64,000 nt of DNA, from NCBI GenBank assembly GCA_028684915.1, contig JAQUEZ010000008.1, positions 1-64,000 on the forward strand. The letters run 5' to 3'. Shown piece by piece: positions 46,924 through 54,884 of the stretch (position 1 is the first letter of the stretch; each line of letters opens with the position of its first letter). A model generated the notes under the pieces. That model saw only the letters and a list, made by a program, of their open reading frames with translations. It did no database searches and was not told the origin of the DNA. Origin of the DNA: Desulfobulbus sp. (GTDB lineage: Bacteria > Desulfobacterota > Desulfobulbia > Desulfobulbales > Desulfobulbaceae). A program made the position numbers and the translations under genes.

Positions 46924-48234
46924 ATGCGTCTATCACTCGCGGTGATCTTGGCTGTCGGGTTCGTTGCACCAGCGTTCGCCCTGGAAAGCAATGTCAAAAC
47001 TCTCAAGGTCGAGCGTGGGCTCACCCCAGAAGGGCAAAAATGCGTTGAGTGCCATGCTGAAAAACACCCAGGTATAGTTTCTGATTGGACCGCAAGTCGC
47101 CACGGACACGTCGGCGTTTCCTGTATCGATTGTCACAGTGTCGATAAAGGTTCTCCTATGGCTGCACAAAACTGTCCTGGGGTAAAAGGCACAGATATTT
47201 ATGTAACCACCATGGTAACCCCGGCGACCTGCGGACGGTGCCATGCCAAAGAAGTTGAGGAGTTCGGCAAGAGTGGTCATTTTCGTGGCAGCCTCCAGTA
47301 TAACGTTCCAGAAGGACGGAACTATAAATCCATGACTGCCTTGATTGAAAAACACGAAGGCCAGGGCATGGATAAATACAAACGGGCTTCCGAGATGGCC
47401 GGTTGTATGCAATGTCATGGCTCTAAAATTAGTATGGGGGCCGATAAGCGCCCGACCCAGGAGAGTTGGCCCGCAGCCGGTGTCGGCACCATCTGGCCTG
47501 ATGGCACGGTGGGTAACTGTGTTGTCTGCCATACTCGCCACCGTTTTGATATCGCTGAAGCAAGAAAACCGGCAGCCTGTGCGTCCTGTCACCTCGGACC
47601 TGATCATCCAGATATCGAGATCTTCGAGAATAGCAAACATGGGCATATTTACAATGCTGAGGGAACAAAGTGGAATTTCGACAGTGCACCTGATGCATGG
47701 GAACCTGGAGATTATCGTGCGCCCACCTGCGCAGTGTGCCATATGAGCGGTATCGGTGCTCTAACATCAACGCACAATGTCTCCGAACGATTGAAATGGA
47801 ATCTTTGGGCAGCTGAATCCAAGGTCCGCAATTCTCAAGATCCTCTGAGCCCACTCGCCGGTGACGGAGCGGAAGGCCGAAAGAAGATGACTATGGTCTG
47901 TAGCAACTGCCACTCCTCATTGCATACAGAGAATTTCTTCAAACAAGCTGACCTTAATATTGAACTGTACAATGAGGGATATTATCAGCCAGCCGAAGCC
48001 ATGCGCAAAGAACTTGCTGACAAGAAACTCCTCAAAGACAATCCATGGGACGATGAATTCCAGAAGGTCTATTACCACCTATGGCACCATGAAGGTCGTC
48101 GCATGCGACAGGGTGCAGCCATGAATGGGCCTGATTATGCCCACTGGCATGGTGTCTTTGAGCTGCAACAGGATCTCTACAAACTCAAGAGTATCTATAA
48201 CAAACGACTGAAAACAGGAGCTATTGAGGACTAA
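46924..48234 (+). CDS. haoA: Octaheme HAO-family cytochrome c (probable nitrite/hydroxylamine reductase)
   Basis: 436-residue secreted cytochrome (signal peptide MRLSLAVILAVGFVAPAFA) with eight CxxCH motifs: CVECH, CIDCH, CGRCH, CMQCH, CVVCH, CASCH, CAVCH, CSNCH. Number, spacing and the C-terminal GPDYAHWHGVFELQQDLYKLK segment fit the hydroxylamine oxidoreductase family. It is shorter than the roughly 550 residues of ammonia oxidisers and is paired with a NapC-type quinol oxidase, which favours the reductive direction (nitrite to hydroxylamine or ammonium). Whether the tyrosine that cross-links the P460 haem is present needs an alignment. GGAGGAGGG precedes the ATG. Confidence 0.87.
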   Translation: MRLSLAVILAVGFVAPAFALESNVKTLKVERGLTPEGQKCVECHAEKHPGIVSDWTASRHGHVGVSCIDCHSVDKGSPMAAQNCPGVKGTDIYVTTMVTPATCGRCHAKEVEEFGKSGHFRGSLQYNVPEGRNYKSMTALIEKHEGQGMDKYKRASEMAGCMQCHGSKISMGADKRPTQESWPAAGVGTIWPDGTVGNCVVCHTRHRFDIAEARKPAACASCHLGPDHPDIEIFENSKHGHIYNAEGTKWNFDSAPDAWEPGDYRAPTCAVCHMSGIGALTSTHNVSERLKWNLWAAESKVRNSQDPLSPLAGDGAEGRKKMTMVCSNCHSSLHTENFFKQADLNIELYNEGYYQPAEAMRKELADKKLLKDNPWDDEFQKVYYHLWHHEGRRMRQGAAMNGPDYAHWHGVFELQQDLYKLKSIYNKRLKTGAIED

Positions 48235-48255
48235 GCAAGAAGCAAAGAGTCAGAA

Positions 48256-48287
48256 GGGAGGGCAGCGATGATGCCCTCCCTTTTTTT
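48256..48287 (+). terminator. Rho-independent terminator after haoA
   Basis: GGGAGGGCA pairs with TGCCCTCCC across a 7-nt loop, followed by seven T. Confidence 0.92.
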
Positions 48288-48402
48288 ATTGGTTCCTTCC
48301 AATTGGACCAGCGGGGCAATATTCAGTTTGTCCCTGTTAGTCCTGAAAGTGATTGTGGACGGAAGTTTCTGGGGTTCCGGCTTCCCCCCTTACAGTACTT
48401 TT

Positions 48403-48645
48403 TCAGTAACCAATCCCAGCAGATGACACGTTAGCTGGATCAAAGGCGTGACAGGGAGTTACCGCATGTACGCAACCGCATTCGGGACACACGGTTTCAA
48501 AGGTTTCCATTTCAAAAAGATTCCCACATTGACCACAGGTTATCGAAAGTGGCACCGGCATAGGCTGCTCCGAAAAGCCCATCATCCGTACTTTGTCTAC
48601 CACCTGCTGTCCATTTTCAAAACTTCCGCTACAGCCGTCATGCAT
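48403..48645 (-). CDS. Small zinc-ribbon / rubredoxin-like protein
   Basis: 80-residue protein with two knuckles, CGQCGNLF and CPECGCVHAVTPCH, able to bind Zn or Fe. The ATG at 48645 follows AAAGGAG. Last of the four-gene cluster with the ABC ATPase, GTPase and DUF1858 protein; could be a metal chaperone or rubredoxin-like carrier. No homologue named. Confidence 0.7.
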   Translation of the reverse strand: MHDGCSGSFENGQQVVDKVRMMGFSEQPMPVPLSITCGQCGNLFEMETFETVCPECGCVHAVTPCHAFDPANVSSAGIGY

Positions 48646-48657
48646 AACCAATCTCCT

Positions 48658-49680
48658 TTAAAATTCAAAATGTTCCAATGATTCTCCCTGGCGCAACATA
48701 TGGCGCATTGACTGCACCTTGAAGTCCAGGGCTTCTATATTTGAGAGGATTGCTCGTTCCCGGTCATTTGTTTCGATCACTCTGTGAATACCCCCGTTTT
48801 TGATGACGATGCGACGGTCCCCCATAAGAGCCAGCATGGGGTCGTGGGTTGCCATCAAGACGATCTTGTCTTCATTCAATAGGAGTTTCAGGGCTTTTTT
48901 TCGGTCAATTCCCGCATTTTCTATCTCATCGATCAGAACGATGGGGGAGCGGCTGAGGATGGCTGTGTCAGCGATCATGAGCGCCCGTGATTGCCCGCCG
49001 GAAAGTGAGGTGATTGCTGTATCCGGAGCGAATTGTTCTCCGGCAAGGGCGTTTGCCTCACGAATAATATTCTGCACCACTTCTTCCGCATTGTTCACCA
49101 TACGACTATCTGCATGAAGCCGTATAAATTCCTCCACAGTCAGGTCCATGACAAAATTCATGTTTTGAGAAAGCTGAGCAACCAGCTTATCGGACGAACT
49201 GAAGCGCCATTTCGGATCGGGTACCTCACCGTTGACCAGCAACCTCCGGCCGGTAGGGGTGTCCTTCTGGGCCATCCATTCAATATCACCCAATAATCGG
49301 CTTTTTCCAGATCCAGTAGGACCAACAATGCAAACTATCTCGCCACGCTGAAATGTCAGTTTGTCAAAATTCTCCGGTTCGCCATCCTTATTGGTACCAG
49401 GATAAAGTGTTATCTCAATAACCGAGCGCTCTTTCCCGTCACCTAAAAACTCAAGCATCTGACTGATATAGGTTGCGGTACCAATGATAATTGACTCTGG
49501 ATCAAGCGCCTTATCCTCGATCTCGTCCGGATCGAGTTTTTTCAGGAAAGTGGGAAGAGTATCCGTTTCTTCACCGGTCAATTCGAGACCTTGTGTGTTC
49601 AGGTAGCTATTTAAGAAAGGATAGCGACCAAACAGCTGCCCAATACCCATTTTTTCAAGTTCTTCTTGTATTTGCTTCAC
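48658..49680 (-). CDS. ABC ATPase without permease (cytosolic)
   Basis: About 340 residues. A helical N-terminal part of about 60 residues (GIGQLFGRYPFLNSYLNTQGLELTGEE) resembles a second DUF1858-like domain; the ATPase follows with Walker A VGPTGSGKS, signature LSGGQSRALMIAD, Walker B IVLIDEIENAG and H-loop LMATHDP. A GTG at 49680 with AAAGGA upstream is preferred to the TTG at 49698. No membrane protein is encoded in the cluster, so this is not an ordinary transporter; it may drive cofactor insertion or protein remodelling. Confidence 0.75.
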   Translation of the reverse strand: MKQIQEELEKMGIGQLFGRYPFLNSYLNTQGLELTGEETDTLPTFLKKLDPDEIEDKALDPESIIIGTATYISQMLEFLGDGKERSVIEITLYPGTNKDGEPENFDKLTFQRGEIVCIVGPTGSGKSRLLGDIEWMAQKDTPTGRRLLVNGEVPDPKWRFSSSDKLVAQLSQNMNFVMDLTVEEFIRLHADSRMVNNAEEVVQNIIREANALAGEQFAPDTAITSLSGGQSRALMIADTAILSRSPIVLIDEIENAGIDRKKALKLLLNEDKIVLMATHDPMLALMGDRRIVIKNGGIHRVIETNDRERAILSNIEALDFKVQSMRHMLRQGESLEHFEF

Positions 49681-49698
49681 TGCGTTATCCTTTATCAA

Positions 49699-50391
49699 TC
49701 ATCTTTCAAGGTTGATCTTGCGCACATTGCCCATCTGATATTCGTCTCCGATACGAGTCTCACCAAGGCAATAAGAACAGAGTGCTGAAGGCATTGGAAA
49801 ACGCAGTTCTCTTCCTTTCACGGTATCCACATGGACATCTTCTTGATACATAAGGGTGCCGAGTTCATAAGCACCCTGCCCGGTTAAACCATTGACATGC
49901 ATGATGGTAGCCTTGGGGTTTACCGAATTGACTCGGCTTGCGAATACTTCTCGTTCCGCCTGTGAGACGATATCCCCTTTGGTGATCACAACAATATCTG
50001 CGCTTTTCAGCATTGGACCAATTTTTTTCGGGGTGTTGATGCCGCTGAGGTTATCAATGACACAGACCGCCCCGATATCCTTGATGTAGGGAGAACAGCG
50101 ATTACACAACCCTGCTGATTCGCTGATAAGTAAGTCGAACCCTTCCTTCACTCCCCATTTGGAAACCTCTTCAATGTTGGATACGAAGTAGTGATCTGGA
50201 CACAAGGCACCGGAAATCCCCTTACGAACGGGAATACCCGCCTTGTCATATAGGAGGTCATCGTCGGTGGAGAGGCAGTCAAATTTGACGACGCCGACCT
50301 TCACCCCTTTTTGCATCAATGTCGCTGCCGTTTTCAGGATAATCGCTGTTTTGCCGGATGAGGGGGGACCAGATACAGTCACAAGGTTCAT
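49699..50391 (-). CDS. HypB/CobW-like GTPase
   Basis: 230-residue P-loop protein: Walker A SGPPSSGKTAIILKTA, VGVVKFDCLSTDDD, ISESAGLCNRC and a guanine-specificity TKGD. It has possible metal-binding cysteine pairs CNRC (about residue 96) and CSYCLG (about residue 206). SIMIBI GTPases of this kind (HypB, UreG, CobW) deliver metals to metalloenzymes. Overlaps the DUF1858 gene by 4 nt and abuts the ABC ATPase gene. Confidence 0.8.
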   Translation of the reverse strand: MNLVTVSGPPSSGKTAIILKTAATLMQKGVKVGVVKFDCLSTDDDLLYDKAGIPVRKGISGALCPDHYFVSNIEEVSKWGVKEGFDLLISESAGLCNRCSPYIKDIGAVCVIDNLSGINTPKKIGPMLKSADIVVITKGDIVSQAEREVFASRVNSVNPKATIMHVNGLTGQGAYELGTLMYQEDVHVDTVKGRELRFPMPSALCSYCLGETRIGDEYQMGNVRKINLER

Positions 50392-51617
50392 ATATCACCT
50401 CCCTGTACAGAACGGTTAAACAACTCCTCACAACGTGCTATTTCAGCAGATAGATCGGTTTTTAAAATTTTGTCCCAGCCAAGCCACATCATCGGAGCAT
50501 CAGCGGGCAGCTTGTTATCCACCTCTGGATGCAACGATGGAAAAAGGCCCTGGTGCGATAGAGTTTCTCCAACCGCTTTCGAGGCGAAGAAATCAACAAT
50601 CGGTTGTAATTCCGCACCACGTTTTTTCTTCGCCAGCATGAAGATCGGGCTTATGATCGCTCCATCTTCGGGCCAAACCGGCTTCATCGTGCCCCCCTCT
50701 TTCGCCGTCTTTGTAAAAAAATAAGGCATAATGGTGACTGCAGGCCGTTTCTGCTTCATCCTGTTACTTTTAATCATCTGGGCGGGGTGCATCGACAGAA
50801 GCATAGAACGACCCAATTTTTCAACGCCTCCATCTCCGTAACGATCATGTATATTGAGAAGAATTGCATTGAATAAGTCGAAATCCCCAACGGGCAATGA
50901 AACCGAACGTTCCCATTCCGGCTCCAGAAGATCAGCCCAGGAACGTGGGATCGCTCGGCCTTCCAACTCTGCTGTGTTGACAAGGAAGATTGCGGGAACA
51001 ACAGAGATAAGTGAATAGTTACCAGAAGGGTCCCGCAGGTCACGCCCCGCGAACAGGGGATTTTCGTCAGTGTATTGCACCAGGTCAGCAAATACTCCCT
51101 GCGCCCGAAAACGACCAATTCTTTCCAGATCGAAAAAGAGATCAAACCCTGCCGACATAAAAAGATCGGGCAACTCTTCCGGGGATGTGATTCCAGCAAG
51201 ATTATCCGCTACCCACTGGGTACCAACACTTGCAGCTTTAAGTTCGGTGTTGACACCGTGAAGACTGGTTTCTTCAGCAAAGCTGTTATATTGCTCAAGC
51301 AGAGGTATCCGAATCGGGCAAGGAAGCAGGCCTACCACATTCAACCCATCTTCATTTATTGCTTCCGGCCTTGCCAGGGTTGGGTCTGCACTGCTGCGTT
51401 CAACGCTAATAACTTCATGCAACAGAGATATAAATGTTTCCCGATTCAAATTTTTCATTGCTAGCGCTGCATCCAGCGTGATCATTTTTCCAAACTGTTC
51501 ACGCTGGGTCACATCTTCCATTTGCGGGAATCCGTTACTAATAAATACTGCAACTGTTTCCGGATACCGCTCAGCGATCGAATGCAGGGTATCTGTTGCC
51601 TGAATATATTCCGTCAT
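50388..51617 (-). CDS. DUF1858 plus solute-binding-protein-like domain, cytosolic
   Basis: 409 residues. The first 70 or so (YIQATDTLHSIAERYPETVAVFISNGFPQM ... ITLDAALAMKNLNRETFISLL) match DUF1858, a small domain otherwise found in 'hybrid cluster protein-associated' disulfide proteins; the usual Cys pair is replaced by FPQM here. The rest has the pattern of a type 2 periplasmic binding protein (LFMSAGFDLFFDLERIGRFRAQGVFADLVQY; VPAIFLVNTAELEGRAIPRSW), but there is no signal peptide. First gene of the GTPase/ABC-ATPase cluster, transcribed away from hcp3. Confidence 0.78.
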   Translation of the reverse strand: MTEYIQATDTLHSIAERYPETVAVFISNGFPQMEDVTQREQFGKMITLDAALAMKNLNRETFISLLHEVISVERSSADPTLARPEAINEDGLNVVGLLPCPIRIPLLEQYNSFAEETSLHGVNTELKAASVGTQWVADNLAGITSPEELPDLFMSAGFDLFFDLERIGRFRAQGVFADLVQYTDENPLFAGRDLRDPSGNYSLISVVPAIFLVNTAELEGRAIPRSWADLLEPEWERSVSLPVGDFDLFNAILLNIHDRYGDGGVEKLGRSMLLSMHPAQMIKSNRMKQKRPAVTIMPYFFTKTAKEGGTMKPVWPEDGAIISPIFMLAKKKRGAELQPIVDFFASKAVGETLSHQGLFPSLHPEVDNKLPADAPMMWLGWDKILKTDLSAEIARCEELFNRSVQGGDI

Positions 51618-51671
51618 GGGGTACTCCTGTTGCTTCTAGGGTTGATTTTGTTCCTCTGAAGGAATGATCTC

Positions 51672-51817
51672 AATGTACTCAGATTTTCAGATTTGAAATT
51701 GATCTACGTCAAAAACCGTTAATTTCTTTCTGTGGGTCATTGACGTGGTGAAAAAGAATCTGCTTTTTTAAAAAAATTGACCTAGGTCAAAGATCCCCTC
51801 TCCAGAATTTGTATGAT
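51672..51817. promoter_or_regulatory. Back-to-back promoters of DUF1858 cluster and hcp3 with paired CRP/FNR-type boxes
   Basis: For hcp3, TTGACCTAGGTCAA (51777-51790), 21 nt, then TATGAT (51812-51817). For the DUF1858 gene on the - strand, TTGACGTAGATCAA (51712-51699), 21 nt, then TACATT (51677-51672). This is the class II layout with a box centre near -41 from transcription start. The rest of the 347-nt gap shows no gene. Confidence 0.72.
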
Positions 51818-51964
51818 GCAAGGGAACGTGCAGGCAGGGATATGCGGTTTTGAAGTTCTGCATCCTCTTCCCCCACCTGCTCTTTGCTGGAAAAATAATC
51901 ATATAACCAATAAGCAAGGCTGGATAAAATCAGCTCAGCATCAACAAAAATCGAGGTGATCAAT

Positions 51965-53686
51965 ATGAGTATGTTCTGTTTTCAATGCCAGGAGGCGGCA
52001 AAAGGTACCGGGTGTACGATAAAAGGGATGTGCGGAAAGGAGGAGTCAACTGCAAAGCTGCAGGACTTGCTCATTTATGACATGAAAGGCATTGCAGTTC
52101 TGGCAAAAAACCTGAAAAAGGCAGGTGTAGAGGTTGATATGTCTGTCGGTCTGTTTCTTGCTCAGGGACTGTTTACTACCATAACAAATGCGAACTTTGA
52201 CAACGCAAGCCTCGAATCCTGGATAAAAAGATCCCAAGTTATCAAGGCCAGACTCAAGGATCAGTTTGATGCTATGAATCCATCCGAGGAGAAAACCTCG
52301 ATCTGGACAAAACTGATGCAATTCCTGGGGGGCGGAAAACAGCAGGGCGCCTCTGAGCAGCTCCACCACTCAGCACTTTGGTTTTCCAGTGATCGCTCGC
52401 TTTTTCAAGAGAAAGCAGCAACAGTGGGCGTTCTTGCGACAGAAAACGAAGATGTCCGCTCATTGCGTGAGCTGCTTATCCTCGGCCTAAAAGGTATTGG
52501 GGCGTATGCCGAACATGCGGCGGTTCTTGGTGTTGAAAAAGAAGAGATCTATGACTTTGTTATCGAGGGGCTGGCCTCTACCACTGAAGATCTTGCCGTG
52601 GATGACATGATTGCATTGGTGTTAAGGGCCGGTGAGTGCGCGGTAACCACTATGGCTGCCCTGGATACTGCAAACACCACGGCCTACGGCAATCCTGAAA
52701 TCACGCAGGTTGAACTCGGTGTTGGAGAAAATCCGGGAATCCTTATCAGCGGCCATGATCTTAAAGACATGGAAGAGCTTCTCCTCCAAACCCAGGGCAC
52801 AGGGGTGGATGTTTACACCCACGGCGAGATGCTTCCAGCGCATTACTATCCGGCTTTCAAGAAATATGACAATTTGAAAGGCAATTATGGCAGCTCATGG
52901 TGGCACCAGAACCAGGATTTTGAATCCTTTAACGGTCCCATCCTGATGACCACCAACTGTATTATCCCCATTAAAGAGTCCAACACCTACAAAGAACGAA
53001 TGTACACTACTGCCATGGCAGGTTATCCAGGTGTGACTCATATTCCGGAGCGGGTAAACGGCAACCCGAAAGATTTTTCGGCCATCATTGAGCAGGCAAG
53101 AGGATGTAAACCACCGGTAGAGATTGAAAAGGGCACCATCGTCGGTGGCTTTGCTCACGATCAGGTACTCGCCCTGGCAGACAAGGTTGTGGACGCGGTT
53201 AAGTCTGGAGCTATCAAACGCTTTGTCGTCATGGCAGGTTGTGATGGCAGACAGAAAGGTCGTAACTACTTCACAGAAGTTGCCCAAAATCTCCCACAGG
53301 ATGCAGTGATTTTGACCGCAGGCTGTGCCAAGTATCGCTACAATAAGCTTAATCTCGGTGACATCGGCGGTATTCCCCGAGTACTTGATGCGGGGCAGTG
53401 TAATGACAGCTACTCGCTAGCCGTGATCGCACTCAAACTCAAGGAGGTGTTCGGACTTGAAGACATCAACGAGCTTCCAATCTCATTTGATATCGGCTGG
53501 TATGAACAGAAAGCGGTTGCGGTACTGCTGGCCCTGTTGCACCTCGGCGTCAAAGGCATCCGTCTTGGCCCGACCCTGCCGGCCTTTATTTCCCCGGCAG
53601 TGTTGAATGTTCTCGTGGAAAATTTCAATATCAAGCCAATCGGTACCGTCGAAGAGGATATTGCCGCTATGATGGCTGGAAATTAA
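51965..53686 (+). CDS. hcp: Hybrid cluster protein, copy 3 (Desulfovibrio type)
   Basis: 573-residue Hcp whose sequence follows Desulfovibrio Hcp closely: [15 protein letters not shown]...GMCG (CX2CX8CX5C) and the hybrid-cluster ligands His (ISGHDLK), Glu (THGEMLP), Cys (TTNCII), persulfide Cys (MAGCDGRQ), Cys (TAGCAKYR), Cys (DAGQCND), Glu/Lys (WYEQKA). The ATG at 51965 has GAGGTG at the right distance. Compared with copies 1 and 2 it has an extra stretch of about 30 residues before the [10 protein letters not shown] segment. Activated, I infer, through the CRP/FNR-type box at 51777. Confidence 0.95.
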   Translation: MSMFCFQCQEAAKGTGCTIKGMCGKEESTAKLQDLLIYDMKGIAVLAKNLKKAGVEVDMSVGLFLAQGLFTTITNANFDNASLESWIKRSQVIKARLKDQFDAMNPSEEKTSIWTKLMQFLGGGKQQGASEQLHHSALWFSSDRSLFQEKAATVGVLATENEDVRSLRELLILGLKGIGAYAEHAAVLGVEKEEIYDFVIEGLASTTEDLAVDDMIALVLRAGECAVTTMAALDTANTTAYGNPEITQVELGVGENPGILISGHDLKDMEELLLQTQGTGVDVYTHGEMLPAHYYPAFKKYDNLKGNYGSSWWHQNQDFESFNGPILMTTNCIIPIKESNTYKERMYTTAMAGYPGVTHIPERVNGNPKDFSAIIEQARGCKPPVEIEKGTIVGGFAHDQVLALADKVVDAVKSGAIKRFVVMAGCDGRQKGRNYFTEVAQNLPQDAVILTAGCAKYRYNKLNLGDIGGIPRVLDAGQCNDSYSLAVIALKLKEVFGLEDINELPISFDIGWYEQKAVAVLLALLHLGVKGIRLGPTLPAFISPAVLNVLVENFNIKPIGTVEEDIAAMMAGN

Positions 53687-53699
53687 ATTAAGAAAGGTC

Positions 53700-53734
53700 C
53701 CTATCTGCTGCCATTTTCCACGGCAGCAGATAGG
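53700..53734 (+). terminator. Strong hairpin after hcp3
   Basis: CCTATCTGCTGCC / GGCAGCAGATAGG, a perfect 13-bp stem with a 9-nt loop, 14 nt after the hcp3 stop; no T-run follows, so it may act as a 3' stabiliser or weak terminator. Confidence 0.6.
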
Positions 53735-53860
53735 TTGTGTGGGGGGAAGACCCAATAAGAACGAAAAACCTCGCTAAATCTAATGACCTGGCAGCCATGA
53801 TTAGGCTTCCTCCCCGCCATGATTGATTTAGAGGATATATTTTTGCCTCAAGAAATCTTT

Positions 53861-53995
53861 CTGTCGGAAAACATATGTTTTCCGACAGGAGGCTAACTGG
53901 CAGCAGCAAAACGAAATCTAATCCATGTTTTTTATACGAAAAACTCTGTCGGAAAGCTATAGTGTACGGAAAATCTTAACAGGAGGTTTTCCGTA
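53861..53995 (+). promoter_or_regulatory. Putative res site of the transposon
   Basis: Three related inverted elements lie directly upstream of the resolvase: a 28-bp perfect palindrome (53861-53888, half-site CTGTCGGAAAACAT), a half-site CTGTCGGAAA at 53946-53955, and TACGGAAAA / TTTTCCGTA at 53965-53973 and 53987-53995 enclosing the resolvase ribosome-binding site. Number and order recall the I-II-III subsites of Tn3-type res, with the crossover site farthest from tnpR. Confidence 0.6.
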
Positions 53996-53996
53996 T

Positions 53997-54590
53997 ATGT
54001 TGATCGGCTATATGAGGGTTTCGTCGGATTCGGATAGGCAAAGTACAGACCTGCAGCGGGATGCACTCTTGAAAGCTGGGGTTGATGTCAGAAACATTTT
54101 TGAGGATCGAGCCTCGGGAGCCAGGGATGATCGAACTGGGCTTAGCAAGGCGCTGGAGTATGTCAATCCCGGTGATGTGTTTGTCGTCTGGAAACTAGAC
54201 CGCCTTGGGCGATCACTGACCCATTTGATTTCCATTGTGAATGAATTGCGGGAAAAACAGGCCGCTTTTTGTTCCCTCACCGAGAACATGGATACCAGCA
54301 CGCCGTCAGGAGAACTTTTCTTTCACGTTTTTGGTGCGCTTGCACAGTATGAGCGAGCTTTGATCCAAGAACGAGTCGTTGCTGGCTTATCTGCCGCTCG
54401 GCAACGTGGCAGGATTGGTGGTCGACCACGCGCCATTGTCGGCGAGAAACTGGACGCGATTATTGTTGCGCTTGAGGGGGGGATGTCCAAGGCGGCTGTA
54501 TGCAGAAACTTCGGTGTGAAGCGCACCACCTTGATTGAAACACTCGCCCGGGTCAACTGGGTAGGACCGCGTAGTGTCTCATCACGATGA
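53997..54590 (+). CDS. tnpR: Serine resolvase TnpR
   Basis: 197-residue serine recombinase of the resolvase/invertase family: LIGYMRVSSDSDRQSTDLQRDAL with the catalytic Ser, VWKLDRLGRSLTHL, YERALIQERVVAGLSAARQRGRIGGRP, and a C-terminal helix-turn-helix (GMSKAAVCRNFGVKRTTLIETL). The start at 53997 has AGGAGG upstream; the longer frame would overrun the res-like site. It resolves cointegrates of the transposon. It lies at the end opposite tnpA, an unusual split arrangement. Confidence 0.93.
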   Translation: MLIGYMRVSSDSDRQSTDLQRDALLKAGVDVRNIFEDRASGARDDRTGLSKALEYVNPGDVFVVWKLDRLGRSLTHLISIVNELREKQAAFCSLTENMDTSTPSGELFFHVFGALAQYERALIQERVVAGLSAARQRGRIGGRPRAIVGEKLDAIIVALEGGMSKAAVCRNFGVKRTTLIETLARVNWVGPRSVSSR

Positions 54591-54614
54591 AGCCAAAAGT
54601 GAGCCTCTGACCAT

Positions 54615-54884
54615 TTAAGAATGCGAGCCGTTACATATAAAAGTTACATGCGCCCATAATGCTCTGGCATAATAAGGATTATCATAATGCTTCTCTATGT
54701 CAGACGGTTCAGGAGCACTCTTCCCCTCTTCAGCCAAAATCTCCAAATGGTCAGAAATGGCCTCTTGGGCATTACTTAAAGCCTCGGCGATGGTTTCACC
54801 GGCTGAAAAACAGCCGGGTATATCAGGGACCGATACGCCAAAACAAGAGCCCTGATCTTTGTGGATTGCGACGGGATATTTCAT
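54615..54884 (-). CDS. HicB-family antitoxin, C-terminally truncated, orphan
   Basis: 89-residue HicB-like protein: YPVAIHKDQGSCFGVSVPDIPGCFSAGETIAEALSNAQEAI is the partial RNase H fold. Family members normally continue for 40 or more residues into a DNA-binding domain after the WA.V position; here the sequence departs after ALWAHV and ends, so the 3' end looks cut off next to tnpR. No HicA toxin gene is visible upstream. Probably a remnant. Confidence 0.65.
   Translation of the reverse strand: MKYPVAIHKDQGSCFGVSVPDIPGCFSAGETIAEALSNAQEAISDHLEILAEEGKSAPEPSDIEKHYDNPYYARALWAHVTFICNGSHS

Noticed and set aside
46924..48234. Ammonia-oxidiser hydroxylamine oxidoreductase
   Set aside because: No AMO genes, wrong physiology, and a NapC-type quinol oxidase partner; reductive role is more likely.
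48658..51617. Ordinary ABC importer for metal or oxyanion
   Set aside because: No permease gene and no signal peptide on the binding-protein-like subunit.
54615..54884. Complete HicAB toxin-antitoxin module
   Set aside because: Only a truncated HicB is visible; translation of all frames upstream shows no HicA double-stranded-RNA-binding-like fold.
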